From Kitasatospora azatica KCTC 9699 (lineage in GTDB: Bacteria > Actinomycetota > Actinomycetes > Streptomycetales > Streptomycetaceae), in assembly GCF_000744785.1 (NCBI RefSeq), contig NZ_JQMO01000002.1:1116001-1180000 (forward strand): a stretch of 64,000 bases of DNA, read 5' to 3'. This document shows positions 57,799 to 64,000 of the stretch, in pieces. Under the pieces are notes generated by a model that saw only the letters and a list, made by a program, of their open reading frames with translations, did no database searches and had not been told where the DNA came from. Each line of letters opens with the position of its first letter. Positions within the stretch are counted from its first letter, which is position 1. The position numbers were made by a program, and so were the translations under genes.

Positions 57799-58659
57799 TC
57801 AGGAGGTCGGCGAGGCGGCGGCCCCGGTGACCGGCGCGAAGGCGACCGACCCGCTGCCGGGCTTGAAGTCGGCCGGCACCGGACGGCCCGGGTAGTACTG
57901 TTCCTGCAGCTTGGTCCAGGTGCCGTCGGCGATCACCTGGTCGAGGGCCTTGTTGAGCGCTTCGAGCAGCTTCGCGTGGTCGTGCGCCACCGCGAAGGCG
58001 GTCGGCGCCGGGCTGAGCCGCTTCTGCGCGAGCACCACCTTGCCGCCACTGTCCGCGGCGCTCTTCTCGCCGATCTCGGCGGGCGAGATCCAGGCCTCCA
58101 CGGTGCCGGCCTTCAGCTGGTTGAGCGCGCTGTTGTAGTCGGGCACCCGGACCGGGTTCAGGTTGTTCTTGGTCGCGTAGTCGTCCTGGACGGTGCCCTG
58201 GACCACCACGACCCGCTTGCCCGAGAGCTGGTCGAAGGTGCTGACCGGCGAGCCGGCGGGGACGTCCAGGCCGAAGTAGCCGAAGTCGTAGCCGTTGCTG
58301 AAGTCCACCGTCTTCTTCCGGGCCTCGGTGATGGTGATGGACGAACTCCCCACGTCGAACTTGTGGTTGGCGACCTGGGAGAGCAGCGCGGAGAAGTCGG
58401 TCGAGGCGAACTGCACCTTGAGCCCGATCTTGGCGGCGACGGCGGTGAACAGGTCGTTGTCGAAGCCGGTGAACTTGCCGTCCTTGAGGTAGACGTTCGG
58501 CGGCGCGTCGGAGAGCGTGCCGACATGGATGGTGCCGGCCTCGACGAGCTGGTACGGGTTGCCGCCGGCCGAGTTCGCGGCCGAGCCGCTGCCGCAGGCC
58601 GTGACCGACAGCAGGGTGGCGAGGGCGGTGAGGGTGCCGAGGACGATGCGGGGGCGCAC
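57799..58659 (-). CDS. Polar amino-acid ABC solute-binding lipoprotein
   Basis: 286 residues, SBP family 3. Lipobox LLSVTAC near residue 22, then AGTIHVGTLSDAPPNVYLKDGKFTGFDNDLFTAVAAKIGLKVQF and ITITEARKKTVDFSNGY, typical of cystine/glutamine-type binding proteins. GGAGCTCCC precedes GTG 58659. The Streptomyces-type leader peptide about 190 bases upstream suggests a cystine or sulfur-amino-acid ligand; that is inference. Confidence 0.93.
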   Translation of the reverse strand: MRPRIVLGTLTALATLLSVTACGSGSAANSAGGNPYQLVEAGTIHVGTLSDAPPNVYLKDGKFTGFDNDLFTAVAAKIGLKVQFASTDFSALLSQVANHKFDVGSSSITITEARKKTVDFSNGYDFGYFGLDVPAGSPVSTFDQLSGKRVVVVQGTVQDDYATKNNLNPVRVPDYNSALNQLKAGTVEAWISPAEIGEKSAADSGGKVVLAQKRLSPAPTAFAVAHDHAKLLEALNKALDQVIADGTWTKLQEQYYPGRPVPADFKPGSGSVAFAPVTGAAASPTS

Positions 58660-58847
58660 GGGAGCTCCTGAGGACAGGGTGACGCGTGGACGGGCGCGTG
58701 CCGGGACCGCCCGGGGTCGATCGACGACGGGTCGGCGGCAACGGCGAACAGCCGTCCACAGCAAAGTGATGGGAGAAGAACCGGCCGCGTGGGCGGCCAA
58801 AAGGCGGAAGCGGCGCAGACGGCGTCAGTGGACGCCCGCGAATGGGA

Positions 58848-58925
58848 TCAGCGACCGGCGCGACAGCTCATCGCCGTCACGCGGCGCAGGTCGATGTGCC
58901 TGCGAGTCACCAGAAATCCAGCCAT
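58848..58925 (-). CDS. RRHIDLRRV-type leader peptide
   Basis: 25 codons (MAGFLVTRRHIDLRRVTAMS, then CRAGR). The RRHxDLxRV..xxCR pattern is that of putative leader peptides annotated upstream of Streptomyces sulfur and amino-acid transport genes, where ribosome stalling at the Cys codon is proposed to control the downstream operon. It lies 188 bases before the binding-protein gene and has its own promoter. Confidence 0.8.
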   Translation of the reverse strand: MAGFLVTRRHIDLRRVTAMSCRAGR

Positions 58926-58931
58926 GCGGGC

Positions 58932-58961
58932 ACTATGCGTGCTGACCAGCGACATAGTCAA
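58932..58961 (-). promoter_or_regulatory. Promoter of the leader peptide and amino-acid import operon
   Basis: On the complement TTGACT (58961-58956), 18 bases, CATAGT (58937-58932), ending six bases before the leader ATG: leaderless. The boxes are themselves ACTATG/CATAGT inverted arms on the plus strand (58932-58937, 58952-58957). Confidence 0.7.
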
Positions 58962-59085
58962 ATCCGTGTTCGACACTCGTGCTGCTGTACGGGTGAAGCG
59001 GACCCCCGGCCGACGGGCGCGGCGGCTTCCGGCCGAGCCCGGTGGGTGCCAGTGTTGGTGCTCCCGTCCCGACCGAGAGGATGAG

Positions 59086-59760
59086 ATGACCATCAGTCAA
59101 GTACCGACCGTCGACCAGGTGATAGAGCGGATGCGGGAGATCGGGGCGGGTCTGCCGACATCGGACGGCGTCGCGGTCTTCAACCGGATGTACCTGATCG
59201 TCACCGAGCTGATCCGCGATCGGCTGACCCAGGCGTATTTCGAGGCCCCGGCCGCGATGGCGGTGTTGGACGGACTGTTCGCGGGGCGGTACCTCGCGGC
59301 GGTGGACGCCGCTGCGGCGGGTGGGAAGCCGATGGAGTGCTGGCGGCCACTGTTCGAACTGCGCGGGCATCCCGGTATCCACCCCCTGCAATTCGCCCTT
59401 GCGGGCATGAACACCCACATCGAGCACGATCTGCCGCTCGCCGTGCTCGACGCCGCGCGCACGCTCGGGCGGGATCCGGAGTCCTTCGACGAGGACTTCC
59501 ACCGGGTCAACAAGCTGCTCGCCCAGGTGGAGGCCCAGGTCAGGCAGGAGCTGCTGCCCGATCCCGGGCAGGCCGCCGAGCCGCTGCTGCACGTGCTCGG
59601 CGTCTGGAGCATCGACCGCGCCCGCGATGCCGCCTGGGCCTCGGTGCTGGCGCTGCGCGGGCTGCGCGAGGTGCGGGTGGCGTACAACGCGCTGAGCGCG
59701 GCGCTGGACGGGTCGGTGGGCATGGTCAGCCGCGCCCTGCTCACGCCGGTGGACGACTGA
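59086..59760 (+). CDS. DUF5995-family protein
   Basis: 224 residues, no signal or membrane segment. MREIGAGLPTSDGVAVFNRMYLIVTE, DGLFAGRYLAAVDAAAAG and HPLQFALAGMNTHIEHDLPLAV match the DUF5995 pattern as I recall it (the NTHIEHDL block is characteristic). GAGAGG precedes the ATG at 59086. Divergent from the leader-peptide operon. Function unknown. Confidence 0.8.
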   Translation: MTISQVPTVDQVIERMREIGAGLPTSDGVAVFNRMYLIVTELIRDRLTQAYFEAPAAMAVLDGLFAGRYLAAVDAAAAGGKPMECWRPLFELRGHPGIHPLQFALAGMNTHIEHDLPLAVLDAARTLGRDPESFDEDFHRVNKLLAQVEAQVRQELLPDPGQAAEPLLHVLGVWSIDRARDAAWASVLALRGLREVRVAYNALSAALDGSVGMVSRALLTPVDD

Positions 59761-59863
59761 CGCACCGACGGGCACGACGGCGCCGGGCGCCGCCGACCCT
59801 TGCGCAACCCTTGCACTGAGCGGAAATCAGCTCCGCTTGAGGGCCGGTGTATTGACGCACCGC

Positions 59864-59879
59864 ATTGGTCTCTACCAAT
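59864..59879 (+). promoter_or_regulatory. DasR-type operator (dre) of the chitinase
   Basis: ATTGGTCTCTACCAAT, a 16-base palindrome with a mismatched centre, fits the DasR consensus (A/C)NTGGTCTAGACCAN(T/G). It overlaps a TTGACG...TACCAAT promoter (59852-59878), 57 bases before the chitinase start, so DasR would block transcription unless N-acetylglucosamine-phosphate is present. Confidence 0.75.
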
Positions 59880-59935
59880 GTGGGGATGCCGCGGCACGCC
59901 CCCACACCGTCCCCCACGTCAAGGAGGACCCGCCC

Positions 59936-61576
59936 ATGAGGCGTGTCACCCTGCCCACCGTCATGGCCACCGCGCTGCTGGCCGGCGCCGCGCTGCCGCT
60001 CTCCCTCTCCAGCACCGCGATCGCCGCCACCGCGCAGGCCGATGCGGGTGTCTCCGGCCTGGTCGCCACCCTGACCGAACCGCAGAGCTGGTCGAGCGGC
60101 TTCGAGGCCGACTACACCATCACCAACCACACCAACAGCACCGTCAACTCCTGGACGCTGACCTTCGACCTGCCCGCCGGCGAGAGCGTCAGCAGCGCCT
60201 GGAACGGCACCCTGACCAGCAGCGGCACCCACTACACCATCACCTCCCCGAGCTGGGCCTCGCCGCTCGCGCCGGGAGCCGGCGCCGCCGTGGTCGGGAT
60301 GGACGTCAGCAGCACCGGCACCCAGGTGCTGCCCGGCAACTGCCTGATCAACAACCAGCCGTGCACCGGGGTCCCGTCCGACACCACGCCGCCGACCGTC
60401 CCCAGCGGGCTGCGGGTCTCCGGCACCGGCCCGAACGCCGTCACCCTGGCCTGGGGCGCTTCGACCGACAACGTCGCCGTGGCCGGCTACCGCCTCTACG
60501 AGGGCAGCACCGTGGTCGCCGCCACCACCACCGGCACCTCGGCCACCGTCACCGGCCTGCTCGCGGGCAGCGGCCACACCTTCACCGTCACCGCCTACGA
60601 CGCGGCCGGCAACGAGTCGGCGCACTCCGCCACCGTGACCGGGATGGCCGGCAGCGGCAGCTCGCCCGGGGCGGCCGCGCCCTTCGTCGACCTGGGCGCC
60701 TGGCCGACCCCCGACCTGCCGCAGATCATCGCCACCACCGGCCTCAAGCAGCTCTCGCTGGGCTTCATCGTCAACGGCACCACCAGCTGCACGGCCAGCT
60801 GGTTCAACGCCTTCGACCCCGGCACCGGCTGGGACAAGGCCGACTTCGACGCGGTGCAGGCGGCCGGCGGCGACGTCCGCCCGTCCTTCGGCGGCGCCAA
60901 CGGCACCGAGCTGGCCCAGTCCTGCACCACCGTGCCGAGCCTGACCGCCCAGTACCAGAAGGTGGTCGACGCATACGGGCTGGACCGGATCGACTTCGAC
61001 ATCGAGGGCTCGGCGGTCTCCGACCATGCCTCGGTGGACCGCCGCTCGGCCGCGATCGCCGCCGTCCAGGCGGCCCAGCGGGCCAAGGGTCGCGATCTCA
61101 AGGTCACCCTGACCCTGCCGGTGCTGCCCAGCGGTCTGACCGCCGACGGCGTCTACATCCTGCAGTCGGCCAAGGCGGCCGGGGTCGCGGTGGACACGGT
61201 CAATGTGATGGCGATGGACTTCGGCGACGTCGAGGCGCCCAACCCGGCCGGCAAGATGGGTACTTACGCGATCCAGTCGGCGCAGTCCACCCGGTCCCAG
61301 ATCGCCCAGGTCTGGCCGAACCTGACCACCGCTCAGACCTGGGCCATGGTCGGCGTCACCCCGATGCTGGGCCAGAACGACAACCAGAGCGAGGTCTTCG
61401 GCCTCGCCGACGCCCAGCAGCTGCTCACCTTCGCCCAGCAGAACCACCTGGGCGAGCTCTCCTTCTGGGAGGTCACCCGGGACGGCAACGCCTGCACCGG
61501 CAGCCTCTTCAAGTGCACCAACATCCAGCAGACGCCGTACCAGTTCTCCCGGATGTGGGCCGGCTACAACGGCTGA
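59936..61576 (+). CDS. Secreted family-18 chitinase with CBM2 and FnIII
   Basis: 546 residues: signal peptide (ATALLAGAALPLSLSSTAIA), CBM2 cellulose/chitin-binding domain (about 36-140, SWSSGFEADYTITNHTNSTV...), fibronectin III (about 150-240, PTVPSGLRVSGTGPNAVTLAW), and a GH18 barrel from about 255 with the DxxDxDxE catalytic motif in YGLDRIDFDIEGS. Extracellular endochitinase releasing GlcNAc oligomers. AAGGAGG precedes the ATG. Controlled by the DasR-type site upstream. Confidence 0.94.
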   Translation: MRRVTLPTVMATALLAGAALPLSLSSTAIAATAQADAGVSGLVATLTEPQSWSSGFEADYTITNHTNSTVNSWTLTFDLPAGESVSSAWNGTLTSSGTHYTITSPSWASPLAPGAGAAVVGMDVSSTGTQVLPGNCLINNQPCTGVPSDTTPPTVPSGLRVSGTGPNAVTLAWGASTDNVAVAGYRLYEGSTVVAATTTGTSATVTGLLAGSGHTFTVTAYDAAGNESAHSATVTGMAGSGSSPGAAAPFVDLGAWPTPDLPQIIATTGLKQLSLGFIVNGTTSCTASWFNAFDPGTGWDKADFDAVQAAGGDVRPSFGGANGTELAQSCTTVPSLTAQYQKVVDAYGLDRIDFDIEGSAVSDHASVDRRSAAIAAVQAAQRAKGRDLKVTLTLPVLPSGLTADGVYILQSAKAAGVAVDTVNVMAMDFGDVEAPNPAGKMGTYAIQSAQSTRSQIAQVWPNLTTAQTWAMVGVTPMLGQNDNQSEVFGLADAQQLLTFAQQNHLGELSFWEVTRDGNACTGSLFKCTNIQQTPYQFSRMWAGYNG

Positions 61577-61583
61577 GCCCACA

Positions 61584-61623
61584 CGTGAACGGGCCCCTCG
61601 CCGAAGCGAGGGGCCCGTTCACG
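61584..61623. terminator. 18-bp hairpin terminator between chitinase and guaB1
   Basis: CGTGAACGGGCCCCTCGC (61584-61601) pairs perfectly with GCGAGGGGCCCGTTCACG (61606-61623) across a CGAA tetraloop. Serves the two convergent genes. Confidence 0.93.
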
Positions 61624-61640
61624 CAGGAGCAGCGGCCGGA

Positions 61641-63107
<1,467 letters not shown>

Positions 63108-63292
63108 CTAAGGCTCTCTGGCTTTGGGAGGGTAGACCTCGGGTGCGGTAGGGCGGGTCCAGGCCGAGGGACCGCTTGAATGGGCCGCCCCGCACCCAAC
63201 CGTCAATGCTCGCCGATACCCAGCCCGAAAGCCAGTTCACGGGCAAAAGCTGAAGATCCACACAAACACCGACCACTCGCAGCAGGCATCAG

Positions 63293-63308
63293 CTGTAGGA
63301 ACCTACAG
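63293..63308. promoter_or_regulatory. CTGTAGG-AA-CCTACAG palindrome
   Basis: A perfect 7+7 palindrome with a two-base centre, 81 bases upstream of the PAS-domain gene and about 190 upstream of guaB1. Operator-like; binder unknown. The rest of 63105-63388 has no gene I can support. Confidence 0.5.
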
Positions 63309-63388
63309 GAGTCGCCCGTGCGGGCTCCAGGCGCCGTCGATAGACTGAGCCGAACGAGCCACCGGCCATCCACCCCTGGAGAGCGGCC

Positions 63389-64000
63389 ATGGCGGACCAC
63401 TACGCGTCTTCCACCGCCGGCGAGGGTCCGCCCACGGCCGCGGACGACCGACTCGCGCTCAACGGCCTGGGCAGCTTCGACTGGGACCTCGACACCGGCA
63501 CGTACCACCTCGACGAGGTGGGCCTGCAAGTGTTCGACCTCCACGCGGACGAGTTCGACGGCCGGGCCACCTCGCTCGCAGTCCGGGTGCCACCGCAGGA
63601 GAGCGAACAGCTGGACGCGGCCGTCTCCCGGGCCCTGCGCGACGGCGAGCTGACCTTCGCCGCGTACTTCCGCCTGATCTGCCGTGACGGCACCCAGCGC
63701 TGGGCCCATACCCAGGGACGCATCCTGCGCGACGCGCAGGCGCACCCGTACCGGATCGTCGGGATCGTCCGCAACGCCGAGGAGGAGCTGGCCCACGCCG
63801 CCGGGATGCGCGCCCTCGCCGCGGACCGGCGCCGCCAGACCGACTCGGTGCGGATCACCACCGACGCGCTGGCCCGCGCCATGACCGTCCGGAACGTGAC
63901 CGACGTCCTGACCGACAGCGAAGGGCTGCGGCGGTTCGGCGCGGACGGACTCGCCCTCGGCCTGACCGACGGTGGCATGCTGCGCCTGGTCGCCGTGACC
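63389..64000 (+). CDS. PAS-domain signalling protein, partial
   Basis: 204 codons to the window edge. ATG 63389 with GGAGAG upstream. PAS fold from about residue 25 (GLGSFDWDLDTGTYHLDEVGLQVF ... YFRLICRDGTQRWAHTQGRI ... IVGIVRNAEEELAHA), then a helical linker leading to what looks like the start of a GAF domain (ALARAMTVRNVTDVLTDSEG). In Streptomyces this order is usually followed by a PP2C/SpoIIE phosphatase, but that part is outside the window. Confidence 0.8.
   Translation, partial: MADHYASSTAGEGPPTAADDRLALNGLGSFDWDLDTGTYHLDEVGLQVFDLHADEFDGRATSLAVRVPPQESEQLDAAVSRALRDGELTFAAYFRLICRDGTQRWAHTQGRILRDAQAHPYRIVGIVRNAEEELAHAAGMRALAADRRRQTDSVRITTDALARAMTVRNVTDVLTDSEGLRRFGADGLALGLTDGGMLRLVAVT

Overview
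The window is high-GC actinobacterial chromosome, almost certainly from the Streptomycetaceae (Streptomyces, Kitasatospora or a close relative). The reasons are: the smeA-sffA sporulation pair followed by rbpA with a textbook SigR-type promoter; frequent GTG starts with 1-4 base gene overlaps; an XRE/DUF397 pair beside an RsbW-like ATPase; a DasR-type operator in front of a chitinase; and a short 'RRHIDLRRV' leader peptide of the kind found upstream of Streptomyces transporters. From memory, the gene order smeA-sffA-rbpA-fxsA ... acyl-CoA dehydrogenase ... hisG-hisE-ribH-ribBA-ribM-ribE ... guaB1 follows the S. coelicolor chromosome near 1.5 Mb.

Layout. 0-3.3 kb: a D-amino-acid module (D-aminoacylase, PLP deaminase-like enzyme, IclR regulator, RidA) around an operator cluster, with a sugar-kinase gene reduced to 44 codons. 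3.4-5.3 kb: thioesterase, GNAT and ankyrin genes. 5.6-26.9 kb: a conserved core of sporulation DNA-translocase genes, rbpA, lipoprotein N-acyltransferase, amidohydrolase, Lrp regulator, acyl-CoA dehydrogenase, an EccA-like AAA protein, an MFS exporter, two CorC/HlyC-type membrane proteins, and a riboflavin-histidine gene run read leftward from an FMN riboswitch.

26.9-37.2 kb is accessory and eroded. It holds a frameshifted remnant of what looks like a bisindole (rebeccamycin/violacein-type) oxidase-synthase-P450 set, a DUF6777-like protein and an XRE/DUF397/anti-sigma locus, two pieces of an ISAs1-like transposon around a repeat protein, and a lower-GC pair of overlapping AlkB-like 2OG-Fe(II) dioxygenase genes that begins inside a truncated acetyltransferase. 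The pair is the least familiar system here.

37.3-50.1 kb: secreted ribonuclease, two divergent GNATs, a two-component system divergent from an ABC exporter, an AraC regulator, a metallo-beta-lactamase-fold gene ending inside a MITE-like element, and a Ser/Thr kinase operon with a tandem-FHA ABC transporter. 50.6-58.9 kb: two complete solute-import operons (peptide type and polar amino-acid type), the second preceded by the leader peptide. 59-64 kb: DUF5995 protein, secreted chitinase, guaB1 and the start of a PAS-domain signalling protein.

A recurring theme is CTAG-bounded DNA. Two near-identical 39-bp palindromes 28 kb apart end in CTAG, and three of their four ends supply TAG stop codons to the adjoining genes; the fourth abuts the 169-bp MITE-like element, whose other end supplies the stop of the metallo-beta-lactamase-fold gene.

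All calls come from reading sequence by eye; no searches were run.
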